This document shows, one piece after another, positions 39,351 to 48,643 of a stretch of DNA of 64,000 nt. The translations under genes were made by a program, and so were the position numbers. A model generated the notes under the pieces. That model was not told the origin of the DNA. It did not search any database and saw only the letters and a program-made list of their open reading frames with translations. Position 1 is the stretch's first letter. Each line of letters starts with the position of its first letter. Source of the DNA: Egibacteraceae bacterium (lineage in GTDB: Bacteria > Actinomycetota > Nitriliruptoria > Euzebyales > Egibacteraceae); the NCBI GenBank assembly GCA_030447925.1, contig JAUJNX010000003.1, positions 408,933-472,932 of the forward strand, given 5' to 3'.

Positions 39351-40306
39351 TCCGCTGGGGGGTCCTGGGCGCGGCGCGGATCGCCGACTCGGCCGTCGTG
39401 CCGGCGATCCGGGCGGCGGGCCAGGAGGTCGCCGTCGTGGGGTCGCGCTCGCTGGAGCGGGCGCAGGCGTTCGCGGGGCGCCACAGCATCGCCAAGGCGG
39501 TCGGGTCCTACGAGGACGTGGTCACCGACGACGCGGTCGACGCCGTCTACGTGGCCCTGCCCAACGACCTGCACGAGCCGTGGGCGACCGCGGCGCTGTC
39601 GGCGGGCCGCCACGTGCTCTGCGAGAAGCCGCTGGCCACCGACGCCGGCGGCGCCCGCCGGATGGCCGCCGCGGCGACGGTGTCCGGGGCCCTGCTGATG
39701 GAGGCGGTCATGGCCCGCTTCCACCCGCGCACCACCGCGCTGCTCGACCTCGTGGGCAGCGGCGAGCTCGGCGACATCCGCGCGGTCACCGCGAGCTTCG
39801 GCTTCCGCATGGACCGCCCCGACGACTACCGCGCGCACCCGGAGCAGGGCGGCGGGGCGCTGCTGGACGTCGGGGTGTACGGCGTGTCCATGAGCCGCTG
39901 GGTCGCGCGCGAGGAGCCGGCCAACGTCCGCGGCCTGGCGGGGTTCCTCCCCACCGGCGCGGACGCCTGGACGTCGGCGCTGCTCGGCTTCCCGTCGGGG
40001 GCGGTCGCCAGCGTGCACGCCTCGTTCCTGACCGCGCCCTACCAGCTCGTGGAGGTGGTCGGCTCGACCACGTCGGTGCTGGTGCCCGAGCCGTTCACCG
40101 CCGGGCGGGCGCGCGACGCCCAGCTGCTCGTCGACGGGCGCGCCCCGATCGGCCCATGGCGGGCCGACCCGTACGAGGTCATGGTCCGCGCCTTCGCGGC
40201 GGCCGCGGAGGCGGGCGCGCGCGAGGCCCCGCTGCCGGCGGCCGACGCGGTCGCGACGGCCACGGTCCTGGACCGCATCGCCGCCGCCACGCGCCCGCCC
40301 CGCTAG
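39347..40306 (+). CDS. Gfo/Idh/MocA-family NAD(P)-dependent oxidoreductase
   Basis: A 319-aa enzyme starting TTG 39347 on the sigma-factor stop (TTGA overlap). The Rossmann motif WGVLGAARIADSAVVPAI binds NAD(P), and HVLCEKPLATDAGGARRM contains the EKP signature. The C-terminal half (GGGALLDVGVYGVSMSRWV) carries the family's DxGVY motif. It most resembles dimeric dihydrodiol/xylose dehydrogenase-type members acting on sugars or polyols. Substrate unknown. Coupling to the sigma gene is probably positional. Confidence 0.85.
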   Translation: MIRWGVLGAARIADSAVVPAIRAAGQEVAVVGSRSLERAQAFAGRHSIAKAVGSYEDVVTDDAVDAVYVALPNDLHEPWATAALSAGRHVLCEKPLATDAGGARRMAAAATVSGALLMEAVMARFHPRTTALLDLVGSGELGDIRAVTASFGFRMDRPDDYRAHPEQGGGALLDVGVYGVSMSRWVAREEPANVRGLAGFLPTGADAWTSALLGFPSGAVASVHASFLTAPYQLVEVVGSTTSVLVPEPFTAGRARDAQLLVDGRAPIGPWRADPYEVMVRAFAAAAEAGAREAPLPAADAVATATVLDRIAAATRPPR

Positions 40307-40327
40307 CCGCGGGCGAGGGCCGTCCCG

Positions 40328-41374
40328 CTAGGTGCGGGCGACGGCGGCGCTCTCGGCCCAGGCCAGGCGCAGCGCCTCGGGCAGCCCCCAGCGGCCCAGC
40401 GCGGTGAGGCGGTGGTCGGCGTCGACGGCGCCGAGCGCCGCCCACAGCTCCACGACGGTGCCGAACGCGGTCGCCAGCACCTCGACGTCGTCGTCGGACA
40501 GCTCCGGCCCCTCGATCTCCGGGCAGCGCTCGATGAGGGCGATGAGGTCGTCGGGCTCCGCGGGCTGGCCGATGCCGGCCCGCACCAGTTCGATCACCGC
40601 CCCGGCCCAGTCCGCCGGCTCCAGCGCCGCCCACGCCGCCTCCACGTCGGCGGGGATCTCGGGCTCGCCCTGCGGCTCCACGACCGCCGCCGCCAGCGCG
40701 GTCCACAGCGCCGCGTCGTCGTCGGGCAGGGCGTCCAGGTCGGCGGCGTCGAACAGCAGCCGGCGCGCCGGGTCCCCCGCGCCGTCGCGCAGGGCGGCGA
40801 CCGCTCGGCGCAGCTCGTCGTCCGGCACGCGCCGGTCGACCTCCGCGACCGCCTCCTCGACCACCTGCCAGGCGTCGCCGCGCGCCTCGTCCCAGGCGGC
40901 CAGCTCCGCTTCGTCGTCCCAGTCCAGCTCGCCCGGGGGCGCGTCGGCGTCCAGGTCCACGACGTCCACGGCGGTGACGTCGTCGTCCTCGGTCTCGCGC
41001 CCGTACTGGTCGGGGATGGTCCCCCAGCCGAACACGGGGACGATCCCGCCCTCGCCGGGGTCGACGCCGACGTCCTCGACCTCCAGGTCGTGCAGCCACC
41101 CCACCCCGCCGTCGACGACGTAGCGGGCGGGACCTGCGGCCGCCAGCTCGGCCAGGGGGACGCCGGCGTCCTCCCCGCCCTCGATCGTGCGGTTGCCCAG
41201 CCCGAAGCGGTGCGGCGGGGTGAGGTCCCAGCGCCCGAAGGCGCGGTCGATCGCGCCGGCCAGGTCCGCCAGAGTGTGGTCCGTCGCGGCCAGCAGCACG
41301 CGGCCGGGCGGGGCGGGCAGCGGCTCGCCGTCGCGCCCCTGCAGGACCACCCTGATCGTCATCCAGTCGGCCAC
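40328..41374 (-). CDS. pRiA4b ORF-3-like protein
   Basis: A 348-aa acidic protein; GTG 41374 is preceded by GGGAGG at a good distance. The N-terminal 100 residues (TIRVVLQGRDGEPLPAPPG, LADLAGAIDRAFGRWDLTPP HRFGL) match the pRiA4b ORF-3 fold, often annotated near IS1096-type genes but here in a plain chromosomal context. The remainder is Asp/Glu/Ala-rich helices without a recognised domain. Function unknown. Confidence 0.6.
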   Translation of the reverse strand: MADWMTIRVVLQGRDGEPLPAPPGRVLLAATDHTLADLAGAIDRAFGRWDLTPPHRFGLGNRTIEGGEDAGVPLAELAAAGPARYVVDGGVGWLHDLEVEDVGVDPGEGGIVPVFGWGTIPDQYGRETEDDDVTAVDVVDLDADAPPGELDWDDEAELAAWDEARGDAWQVVEEAVAEVDRRVPDDELRRAVAALRDGAGDPARRLLFDAADLDALPDDDAALWTALAAAVVEPQGEPEIPADVEAAWAALEPADWAGAVIELVRAGIGQPAEPDDLIALIERCPEIEGPELSDDDVEVLATAFGTVVELWAALGAVDADHRLTALGRWGLPEALRLAWAESAAVART

Positions 41375-41495
41375 GGCCGGACCTCCCTCACGCGTGTGGG
41401 CGCGCACGCTACCCCCGGGGCCGCCGCACCACGACATCCTGGTACCGACGCGCGTAGCGTTGCCCCAGACCCACGGACCCGGGAGGAGCCGCCCC

Positions 41496-42572
41496 ATGCG
41501 ACTGGCCAGGCGTTGGGCGCTGGTCACCGGTCTCGCCTGCCTGCTGCTCGCGGCGCTGGCGGGCCCGGCGGCGGCGCACGGGCGCGGCAGCGACGCGACC
41601 AACTTCTCCAGCCGCATCCTGTCGGCGCCCGACGTGCCCGGCCTGAGCTGGCGCATCTACGGCGGCGACGAGCTGATCGGGCTGACCAACACCTCGGGCA
41701 GCGAGGTGACCGTCCCCGGCTACGCCGGCGAGCCGTACCTGCGCATCGGCCCGGACGGGGTGTTCCGCAACACCAACTCCCCGGCCACCTACCAGAACCA
41801 GGACCGCTACGCCCAGGTGACCGTGCCGGCGGGGGTGGACGAGGACGCGCCCCCGGAGTGGGAGCGGGTCAGCGACGGCAACCGCTACCTGTGGCATGAC
41901 CACCGCATCCACTACATGGCGCTGGTCCTGCCGCCCGCCATCCAGGCCGCGCCCGGCCAGGAGCACCAGGTGCTGGACTGGGCGGTGCCCTTCGAGGTCG
42001 ACGGGCGGACCCTGGAGGTCACCGGCGACCTGCGCTGGGTCCCGGCCGGGCCCGCGTGGCCCTGGCTGCTGGGCGGGCTGGTGGTCACGCTGCCCGCGCT
42101 GGCGGGGCTGCGGACGTCGCCGACCGCCGACGAGCGCTGGCCCGGGCTGGCGCGCCCGGCCGCGGTGGTGCTGGGGGTCCTCGCCGTCGCCAACGTCTTC
42201 CACCTGGTCGACGACCTGCTCGCCGTGCCGCTGCCGCTGCCCACCGTCCTGCTGTCGGCCGCGCAGACCGCGCTGTTCATCCTCATCGCCGCGCTCGGGG
42301 CGGTGCGCGGTTGGCAGGCGCGCGACGGCGCCTTCACCGCGATCGGCGTCGGCGCGGCGGCGCTGCTCATCGGCCAGGGCCTGCTGTACCTGTCGGTGCT
42401 GACCACGTCGCAGAACGCCTCGATCTTCCCCGAGGTCCTGACCCGCGCGGTCGTGGCCGCCAGCATCGCCCAGATCCTGCCCGTCGGCCTGGTCGCCGTC
42501 CTGGGCACCCGCCGCCTCCTGCCCGACTATGACGACGACGAGGCCTTGGACCCCGCCCCCGCCGGCGCCTGA
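41496..42572 (+). CDS. Membrane protein with signal peptide and extracytoplasmic domain, unknown function
   Basis: A 358-aa protein; SD GGGAGGAG before ATG 41496. Signal peptide (LVTGLACLLLAALAGPAAA) ends just before HGRGSDATNF. The outside domain (about 27-185) contains VPGYAGEPYLRIGPDGVFRN and the histidine-rich WHDHRIHYMALVLPP, which could bind a metal. Six transmembrane helices follow (WPWLLGGLVVTLPALAGL onward), then an acidic tail. I recall similar proteins in other actinobacteria but no assigned role. A TAGCGT box lies at 41454-41459. Confidence 0.7.
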   Translation: MRLARRWALVTGLACLLLAALAGPAAAHGRGSDATNFSSRILSAPDVPGLSWRIYGGDELIGLTNTSGSEVTVPGYAGEPYLRIGPDGVFRNTNSPATYQNQDRYAQVTVPAGVDEDAPPEWERVSDGNRYLWHDHRIHYMALVLPPAIQAAPGQEHQVLDWAVPFEVDGRTLEVTGDLRWVPAGPAWPWLLGGLVVTLPALAGLRTSPTADERWPGLARPAAVVLGVLAVANVFHLVDDLLAVPLPLPTVLLSAAQTALFILIAALGAVRGWQARDGAFTAIGVGAAALLIGQGLLYLSVLTTSQNASIFPEVLTRAVVAASIAQILPVGLVAVLGTRRLLPDYDDDEALDPAPAGA

Positions 42573-42592
42573 CGCACCCCGCCCGCCGCGCC

Positions 42593-43570
42593 TCAGCGGC
42601 GGACCGCCGCCAGGGTGCGGCGGGCCCGCGCGCGGGCGGTGTCGGCGGGGCCCAGCGGCCGGAACGCGTCGGACGCGGCGGTCAGGGCGGCGGCCTCGTC
42701 GTCGGCCAGCTCCAGGTCGCCGGCCTGCGCGTTGGCCTCCAGCTGGGCGACGCTGGCGGCGCCCGGGATGGCGACGACGTTGGGGTGGCGCACGGTCCAG
42801 GCCAGCGCGGCCTGGGCGGGGGTGACGTCGTGGGCGGTGGCGACCTCGCGCAGGGTGGCCAGCAGGTGCGCGGCGCGGTCCAGGTTCTCGGGCAGTAACA
42901 GCGGGTTGCCCCGGCGGACGCCGCCGGGGACGTTGCCCGGCCCGTACCGCCCCGACAGCAGGCCCTGCGCCAGGGGGCTGTAGGCGATGACCACGCGCCC
43001 GTTCGCCCGGGCCCAGTCCAGGAGCGGATCGGCGAACCGGCGCACCGCCAGGCTGTGCTGCACCTGGTTCGACAGCACGCGCACGCCGAGCGCGGCCTCG
43101 GCCGCCCGCCAGCGGGCCAGGTCGAAGTTGCTGACCCCGACCTCCTGGACCAGGCCCTGCACCCGGAGCCGGCGCATCCCCGCCATCTGCGACGCGATCG
43201 GCACCGCCGGGTTGGGCCAGTGCAGCTGGTACAGGTCCAGCCGGTCGGTGCCCAGCCGGCGCAGCGACGCCCGGGCGCGCTGCTCGACGACGGGCGCGAA
43301 CGCGGCCACCGGGAAGACCTTGCTGGCCAGGAACGCCTCGTCGCGGCGGCCGGCCAGGGCCTCGCCGATGATGCGCTCGGACTCGCCGAACGCATAGATC
43401 TCCGCGGTGTCGATCAGCGTGACGCCGAGGTCCAGGGCGCGGCGCAGCATCGCGCCGGCCTCGCGGCGGGCGTAGGCCTCCCCGTAGCCCCACTCCCGCG
43501 ATCCGAACTGCCAGGTGCCCAGCCCGATCTTGGACCAGGCCGGGACGCCGTCGATCTCCAGGGTGCGCAT
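42593..43570 (-). CDS. Aldo/keto reductase
   Basis: A 325-aa TIM-barrel NADPH-dependent reductase. LIDTAEIYAFGESERIIGEA holds the catalytic Asp/Tyr, LDLYQLHWPNP the catalytic His, and AIPGAASVAQLEANAQA the cofactor-phosphate site. It belongs to the AKR branch with YajO/IolS-like members. ATG 43570 is preferred over ATG 43579. It follows the GH13 gene by 13 bp on the same strand, so a sugar-related substrate is plausible. Confidence 0.85.
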   Translation of the reverse strand: MRTLEIDGVPAWSKIGLGTWQFGSREWGYGEAYARREAGAMLRRALDLGVTLIDTAEIYAFGESERIIGEALAGRRDEAFLASKVFPVAAFAPVVEQRARASLRRLGTDRLDLYQLHWPNPAVPIASQMAGMRRLRVQGLVQEVGVSNFDLARWRAAEAALGVRVLSNQVQHSLAVRRFADPLLDWARANGRVVIAYSPLAQGLLSGRYGPGNVPGGVRRGNPLLLPENLDRAAHLLATLREVATAHDVTPAQAALAWTVRHPNVVAIPGAASVAQLEANAQAGDLELADDEAAALTAASDAFRPLGPADTARARARRTLAAVRR

Positions 43571-43583
43571 GGCCCCCATCCTG

Positions 43584-45143
43584 TCAGGAGGGCAGGCGCA
43601 CGACGACGCCCTCGTGCGCTCCGAGGCGCAGGGCGGGCAGGGGTCCCCCGGCGCGGTCGGGGTCGCTGGACAGCAGCAGCATCGCCCCCTCGGGCACCGC
43701 GACGTCGGCGGACCGGGCGGTGAACCCGAGCGCCACCAGGATCCGGTCGGCCCCGTCCTCGCGCAGGTAGGCGTAGACGCCGTCCGGCGCGTCCACGGGG
43801 CGGTAGCTCCCCCGCTGCAGCGCGGGGGTCGCGCGGCGCAGGGCGAGCAGGCGCCGGTGCAGCGCGAGCATCGACCGCGGGTCGGCCGCCTGCGACGCGA
43901 CGTCGACGCCGTCCGCGCCGTCGCCGACCGGCAGCCACGGCGTCCCGGTGGTGAAGCCCGCGCCGGGGCCGGGGGACCAGCGCATCGGGGTGCGCTGGGG
44001 GTCGCGGCCGTCGGGGTCGCGCGCCAGCTCGGGCGGGACCTCCACGTCGGCCATGCCCAGCTCGTCGCCGTAGTAGAGGACCGGGGTGCCGCGCAGGGTG
44101 AGCAGGAGCACCGCCGCCGTGCGCGCCTGGGCGCGACCCAGGCGCGACACGATCCGGGCGATGTCGTGGTTGGACAGGGTCAGGGTGGGCCATCCGCCGG
44201 GTGGCAGCGCTGCGGCCGTGGCCTCGACGGCCGCGCGGACCGCCGCGGCGTCCCACGGCGCGTAGGTGAAGGCGAAGTCGAAGGCGAGGTGCAGCTCGCC
44301 GGGTTCCAGGTAGCGGGCGAGCTCCTCCGGCCGGGTCACCACCGCCTCGCCGAGCAGCACGCGACCGGGGCCGGCGGCGTCGACGACCCGCCGGAAGCGC
44401 CGCAGGATCGCGTGGCCCTCCGCGGTGTTGAGGTTGCGCTGGCGCAGCGTCGGGTGCCACGCGTACTTCCGGGCCCCCGCCAGCTCGGGCGGGTTGTCGG
44501 CGAGGTCGCGGTCCTTGCCCAGCCGGTGGGCGACGTCGATGCGGAAGCCGTCCACCCCGCGGTCCAGCCAGAAGCGCAGCACGCCGTCCATCGCGTCGCG
44601 GACCTCCGGGTTCCACCAGTTGAGGTCGGGCTGCTGGGGGGTGAAGGCGTGCCCGTAGTACTGGCCCGTGGCCGCGTCCAGCGTCCAGGCCGGACCGACG
44701 GCCGGGAACGAGCTGATCCAGTTGTTGGGCGGCCCGCCGCCGGGCGCGGGGTCGGCCCACACGTACCAGTCGCGCTTCGGGTCGTCGCGGGAGGACCGCG
44801 ACGCCAGGAACCAGGGGTGCTGGTCGGAGGTGTGGTTGGGCACCAGGTCGACGAGGACCCGCAGCCCGAGCCGGTGCGCCTCGGCGAGCAGCGCGTCGGC
44901 GTCGGCGAGCGTGCCCAGCAGCGGGTCGACCGCGGTGTGGTCGCTCACGTCGTAGCCGAAGTCCACGCCGGGGGAGGGGTAGAACGGCGACAGCCAGACC
45001 CCGTCGACGCCGAGGTCGGCGAGGTGGCCCAGCCGCGCGGTGATGCCCCGCAGGTCCCCGACCCCGTCCCCGTCGCTGTCGGCGAAGCTGCGGGGGTAGA
45101 CCTGGTACAGCACCCCGTGCCGCCACCACTCGCCGTCCGCCAC
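43584..45143 (-). CDS. Glycoside hydrolase family 13 (oligo-alpha-glucosidase/trehalose-type)
   Basis: A 519-aa enzyme; GTG 45143 follows GGGAGGG. It begins WWRHGVLYQVYPRSFADSDG, typical of alpha-glucosidases, oligo-1,6-glucosidases and trehalose synthases. Conserved regions: DLVPNHTSDQHPWF, GFRIDVAHRLG (nucleophile Asp), VLLGEAVV (acid/base Glu) and LSNHDIARI (transition-state Asp). The calcium-site-like loop FADSDGDGVGDL is present. No signal peptide, so it acts on imported or internal oligosaccharides. Confidence 0.9.
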   Translation of the reverse strand: MADGEWWRHGVLYQVYPRSFADSDGDGVGDLRGITARLGHLADLGVDGVWLSPFYPSPGVDFGYDVSDHTAVDPLLGTLADADALLAEAHRLGLRVLVDLVPNHTSDQHPWFLASRSSRDDPKRDWYVWADPAPGGGPPNNWISSFPAVGPAWTLDAATGQYYGHAFTPQQPDLNWWNPEVRDAMDGVLRFWLDRGVDGFRIDVAHRLGKDRDLADNPPELAGARKYAWHPTLRQRNLNTAEGHAILRRFRRVVDAAGPGRVLLGEAVVTRPEELARYLEPGELHLAFDFAFTYAPWDAAAVRAAVEATAAALPPGGWPTLTLSNHDIARIVSRLGRAQARTAAVLLLTLRGTPVLYYGDELGMADVEVPPELARDPDGRDPQRTPMRWSPGPGAGFTTGTPWLPVGDGADGVDVASQAADPRSMLALHRRLLALRRATPALQRGSYRPVDAPDGVYAYLREDGADRILVALGFTARSADVAVPEGAMLLLSSDPDRAGGPLPALRLGAHEGVVVRLPS

Positions 45144-45192
45144 GCCACCCTCCCGTCGCGTCGCCGTCGCCGTCGCCGTCACCGTGCCCGGC

Positions 45193-45198
45193 TAGCCT
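45193..45198 (+). promoter_or_regulatory. -10 box (TAGCCT), probable leaderless promoter
   Basis: TAGCCT ends 7 nt before ATG 45206; no Shine-Dalgarno intervenes. It lies in the short divergent region between the GH13 and HAD genes. Confidence 0.35.
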
Positions 45199-45205
45199 CG
45201 GGCTC

Positions 45206-46018
45206 ATGGCTGGAGCGATCGACCTGGTGGTGACCGACCTCGACGGCACGCTGTGGGACGGGCAGGAGCGCATCCACGACCGCACCCTCACGGCGCTGGC
45301 CACGCTGGAGGAGCGTGGCCTGCCCCTGCTGGTGGCCACCGGCCGGCGCCTGCGCAGCGCGGCGGGGACCCTGGCCCGCAGCGGGCTGACCCCGCCCGCG
45401 GTCGTCCTGGACGGCGCGCTAGGCCGCGAGCTGGCCACCGGCCGCACGTTCCACGAGGCCGTGTTCCCCACCGCGGACGCCGAGGCCGTGCTGGCGGCCT
45501 GCCTGGCCCACGACGTCGAGCCCTGCGTCTACGTCGACCTCCCCGGCATCGACGTGTTCGTGGGCGAGCACCCCGCCACCTCGCCCCGCCACCTGGAGTG
45601 GATCGGCGCCGGGCTGGCCCACGACGACCTGCACGCCGTGGTCCGCCGCGAGCGGGTCTTCGCCTTCGCCGTGGCCGGGGTGCGCGAGCAGCCGCTGCGC
45701 GCCGTCCTCGCCGACGCCGCCGCACACGCCTCGGGCACCGTCGCGCGCGACACGGTGCTCGGGGACGCCTCGATGACCATCCGCCCCAGCGGCGTGAGCA
45801 AGTGGGCGGGCGTCCTGGCCTGGTGCGCCGACCAGGGCCTGGACCCGGGCCGGGTCCTGGCGGTCGGCGACGGCGAGAACGACGTCGAGCTGCTGGCCGC
45901 CGCGGCGGTGTCGTGCGTCGTCAGCGACGGCACGTCCGCGGCCCTCGCGCTGGCCGACCACGTCATCGCCCCGCCCGGCGAGGGCGGGTGGTCCGAGATC
46001 CTCGCCCTCTGCGCCTGA
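45206..46018 (+). CDS. HAD-superfamily hydrolase, Cof/sucrose-phosphatase type
   Basis: A 270-aa protein with motif I VVTDLDGTLWDG, motif II LLVATGRR, motif III in RPSGVSKWAGVLAW and motif IV AVGDGENDVELLAAA, the order for class IIB HAD phosphatases. Members dephosphorylate sugar phosphates or flavin precursors. Divergent from GH13. The stop codon falls within CTGAGCCGCCCGGCGC (46015-46030), a partial copy of the repeat unit found elsewhere. Confidence 0.85.
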   Translation: MAGAIDLVVTDLDGTLWDGQERIHDRTLTALATLEERGLPLLVATGRRLRSAAGTLARSGLTPPAVVLDGALGRELATGRTFHEAVFPTADAEAVLAACLAHDVEPCVYVDLPGIDVFVGEHPATSPRHLEWIGAGLAHDDLHAVVRRERVFAFAVAGVREQPLRAVLADAAAHASGTVARDTVLGDASMTIRPSGVSKWAGVLAWCADQGLDPGRVLAVGDGENDVELLAAAAVSCVVSDGTSAALALADHVIAPPGEGGWSEILALCA

Positions 46019-46030
46019 GCCGCCCGGCGC
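46015..46030 (+). repeat. Partial copy of the 30-bp repeat unit
   Basis: CTGAGCCGCCCGGCGC is identical to the first 16 bases of the units at 53006-53140 and, as there, begins on the TGA stop of the preceding gene. The 3' half of the unit (GAGGTGCACC) is missing. It sits between convergent genes. Confidence 0.5.
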
Positions 46031-46058
46031 GCCCCCTCTCGGGCGCCTGGGCGACCTC

Positions 46059-46565
46059 CTACTGGAGGTCCTTCTTCAGCAGGTCCATGAGCAGGCCGTC
46101 CTGCCACTCGCCCTCGGCGTTGCGCTCGTACTGGCGCAGCACGCCGACGGGCTGGAAGCCGACGCGGGTGTAGGTGCGGATCGCCTTCTCGTTGGCCGCG
46201 CCCGGGTCGATCGCCAGCCGGTGGTGACCGCGGTCGTAGATGAGGTGCTTGCTCATCGTCCGGACCGCGTCGGTGCCCAGGCCCTTGCCGTGCCAGGCCG
46301 GGTCCAGGAAGACGTCGATCGTGGCGTGGCGGTAGTCGGGCGCGGGCTCCTCGTTGTACTGGATGCAGCCGACGACCTCGCCCTCGGCCTCGATGGTGAA
46401 GACCACGACGTCGGTCCCGTGGAGCAGCTCGGCCCGGACCCGGTCGGCGTCGTAGTGCGGCCACCACTGCGCGACCTCCGGCTCCGCGAGGATCTCCGCG
46501 AGCCGGTCGACGTCCTCCTCCCGGATCGGGCGGAGGGTCACGCTGGTCCCGTACAACACCGTCAC
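46059..46565 (-). CDS. GNAT-family N-acetyltransferase (AAC(6')/RimJ-like)
   Basis: A 168-aa protein; GTG 46565 with GGGGAGG just upstream. SVTLRPIREEDVDRLAEIL at the N-terminus, the acetyl-CoA loop DPAWHGKGLGTDAVRTM, and GHHRLAIDPGAANEKAIRTY are GNAT landmarks. The overall pattern (PEVAQWWPHYD) is close to aminoglycoside 6'-N-acetyltransferase-like proteins, but many such homologues act on other amines; resistance cannot be inferred from sequence alone. Confidence 0.8.
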   Translation of the reverse strand: MTVLYGTSVTLRPIREEDVDRLAEILAEPEVAQWWPHYDADRVRAELLHGTDVVVFTIEAEGEVVGCIQYNEEPAPDYRHATIDVFLDPAWHGKGLGTDAVRTMSKHLIYDRGHHRLAIDPGAANEKAIRTYTRVGFQPVGVLRQYERNAEGEWQDGLLMDLLKKDLQ

Positions 46566-46646
46566 GACGGCCTCCCCCTGCGCCCTCCGTAGGCGCTCAT
46601 CCTGCCAGATCACGTCCCCGCCCTCACCCCGCGGCACTCTGGGCAC

Positions 46647-47291
46647 GTGCTGCGGACCCTGTTGATCGACCTGCTGGACGTGCTCCTGTACGACCCGTAC
46701 CGGGAGGCGCTGGCGGCCGCCGGGGCCGCGGCGCCGGCCCTGGCACCCCCGCCGGTGCGCCACGAGGCGTGGACCCGGTTCGAGGTCGCGGCCATCGACG
46801 AGGCCGAGTTCGTCGACCGCTACACCGCCGGGAACCCCGCCGCCTTCGACGCCGCCGCCTTCCACCGGGTGCGCCGCGGCGGCTACCGCTGGCTGCCCGG
46901 GATGCGCGACCTGCTCGCCGCGGTGCCGCTGGAGACCCACGTCGCGAGCAACTACCCCGTGTGGATCCGCGAGGTGCGCGCGAACTTCGGGCTGGACGAC
47001 CTGGTCGACGGGGTGTGGGCCAGCTGCGACCTGGGGGTGCGCAAGCCGGACCCGGCCTTCTTCCTGCGCCTGCTGGAGCGCGTGCGGCGGGAGCCGGCGG
47101 CCTGCCTGTTCGTCGACGACCGCCCGGAGAACGTCGCGGCGGCGGCGGCGCTCGGGCTGCGCGCCCACGTCTTCCGGGGCGCACCGGACCTGGTCCTGCG
47201 CCTGCGGGCAGAAGGCGTCGAGGTGGACGGCAACGTCGGCGCCCACCAGGGCGTCCCAGGCAGGACACCGCTACCCGGGGAGCCGCGATGA
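46647..47291 (+). CDS. HAD-like hydrolase with degenerate motif I
   Basis: A 214-aa protein, GTG 46647. The first strand reads LLIDLLDVLLYDPY, so the nucleophile Asp is present, but the Asp two residues later (acid/base) is Leu. VASNYPVWI (motif II), GVRKPDPAFFLRLL (motif III Lys) and LFVDDRPENVAAAAALG (motif IV) are normal. This resembles YihX-like members with DLGGV, so activity may be altered. Its stop overlaps the L,D-transpeptidase ATG (ATGA). Confidence 0.75.
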   Translation: MLRTLLIDLLDVLLYDPYREALAAAGAAAPALAPPPVRHEAWTRFEVAAIDEAEFVDRYTAGNPAAFDAAAFHRVRRGGYRWLPGMRDLLAAVPLETHVASNYPVWIREVRANFGLDDLVDGVWASCDLGVRKPDPAFFLRLLERVRREPAACLFVDDRPENVAAAAALGLRAHVFRGAPDLVLRLRAEGVEVDGNVGAHQGVPGRTPLPGEPR

Positions 47292-48536
47292 CCACCGCCC
47301 ACCGCCGCACGGCCCTGCTGTGCGCCGCCCTCGCCCTGGTCGCCGCCGGGTGCCGTGCGGCCCCCGGGACCGCCGCGGCGCAGGACGCCGTCCCCGCCGA
47401 CGCCGCCGCGCCGCCCACCGTCGGCGACGCGGGTGCGGACGCCACCGACGAGCCGGGCGCGGACGCGCCGGGCGGCGACGCCGCGGGCGGCGACGGTGGC
47501 GAGGGCACGGGTGACGAACCGGCCGGCGACGCCGCCGGCGGCCCCGGCGCGGACGCGCCGGGCGGCGACGCCGCGGGTGGGGACGGCGCGGGCGGGGATG
47601 CGCCGGGCGGCGCGGGCGGGGACGCGCCGGGCGGCGCGCCGGGCGGGGACGGGGCCGCGCCGGACCCCTCGGCGCCGGGGCAGCCCCCGGCGGCCCCGGG
47701 GGCGCCGGACCTCGCGACCACGCTGACCACCGCGCCGGAACCGGACCGCACCGTGGCGCTGCAGACCCGCCTCGAGGAGCTGGGCTACAAGCCGGGCCCC
47801 GCCGACGGGCAGGCAGGACCGCGCACCCAGGGCGCCGTCCGGGCGTTCCAGGCGGGCGCGGGACTGGACCCCACCGGGGCGGTCGACACCGCCACCGCCG
47901 CGGCGCTGGCGACCGCCACCCCCGTGCCCACCCTGGGCCCGGGTTCGACCGGCCCCGCGGTCGCGGAGCTGCAGACCCTGCTCACCGGCGGCCCCATCGA
48001 CCCCGGCCCCGCCGACGGGACCTACGGCGACGCGACCCAGCACGCCGTCTACACCCTGCAGAAGCTGCACGGGCTCAACGTGGACGGGATCGTCGGCGCA
48101 CCGGAGCGCCGCGTCCTGCAGGCGCCCCTCCCCGCCGCCCCGGCCGTGGCCGACGGGCCCGGCGCCGGTGCGGGCCTGCACGTGGAGCTCGACCTGGAGC
48201 GCCAGCTCATCACCCTGTGGCGCGGGGGCCGGCTGGAGCTGGCGACCCACACCTCGACCGGCAGCGGCGAGACCTTCTGCACCCCCGCCGGCGGCTGCCG
48301 CCGGGCGGGGACCCGCGCGCGGCACCTTCACCGTGTCGCGGCGCATCGACGGCTGGCGCAACGCCGAGCTCGGGCGGCTCTACAACCCGCTGTACTTCAA
48401 CGGCGGGATCGCCTTCCACGGCGCCCTGTCGGTGCCCGCCTACCCCGCCAGCCATGGCTGCGCCCGGGTGCCGATGCACATCGCCGAGTACCTCCCGGAC
48501 CGCATCCCCAACGGCACCACCGTCTACGTCCTGTAG
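47288..48536 (+). CDS. L,D-transpeptidase lipoprotein with two peptidoglycan-binding repeats (one frameshift)
   Basis: The signal ends in a lipobox (LALVAAGC). Residues about 45-130 are a low-complexity linker of repeated GADAPGGDAAGGDG-like units. Two peptidoglycan-binding domains follow (LQTRLEELGYKPGPADGQAG and LQTLLTGGPIDPGPADGTYG). The YkuD catalytic domain starts VELDLERQLITLWRGG; the frame shifts near 48306-48320 and continues RGTFTVSRRIDGW to the active site FHGALSVPAYPASHGCARV. It makes 3-3 peptidoglycan cross-links outside the membrane. One indel restores about 415 aa. Confidence 0.85.
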
Positions 48537-48643
48537 CCGGCGTCCTGGACCCGGCGTCCTGGACCCGGGGGAGGGCTGGCCCCACCCCGGACCGACCGGC
48601 GGCCCGGATTCCCGAGCACCGGGCCGGGTCGTACCGTCGGCCC

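Noticed and set aside
46059..46565. Aminoglycoside resistance gene
   Set aside because: The GNAT protein resembles AAC(6')-like proteins only at family level; substrate cannot be assigned and the context is not a resistance island.
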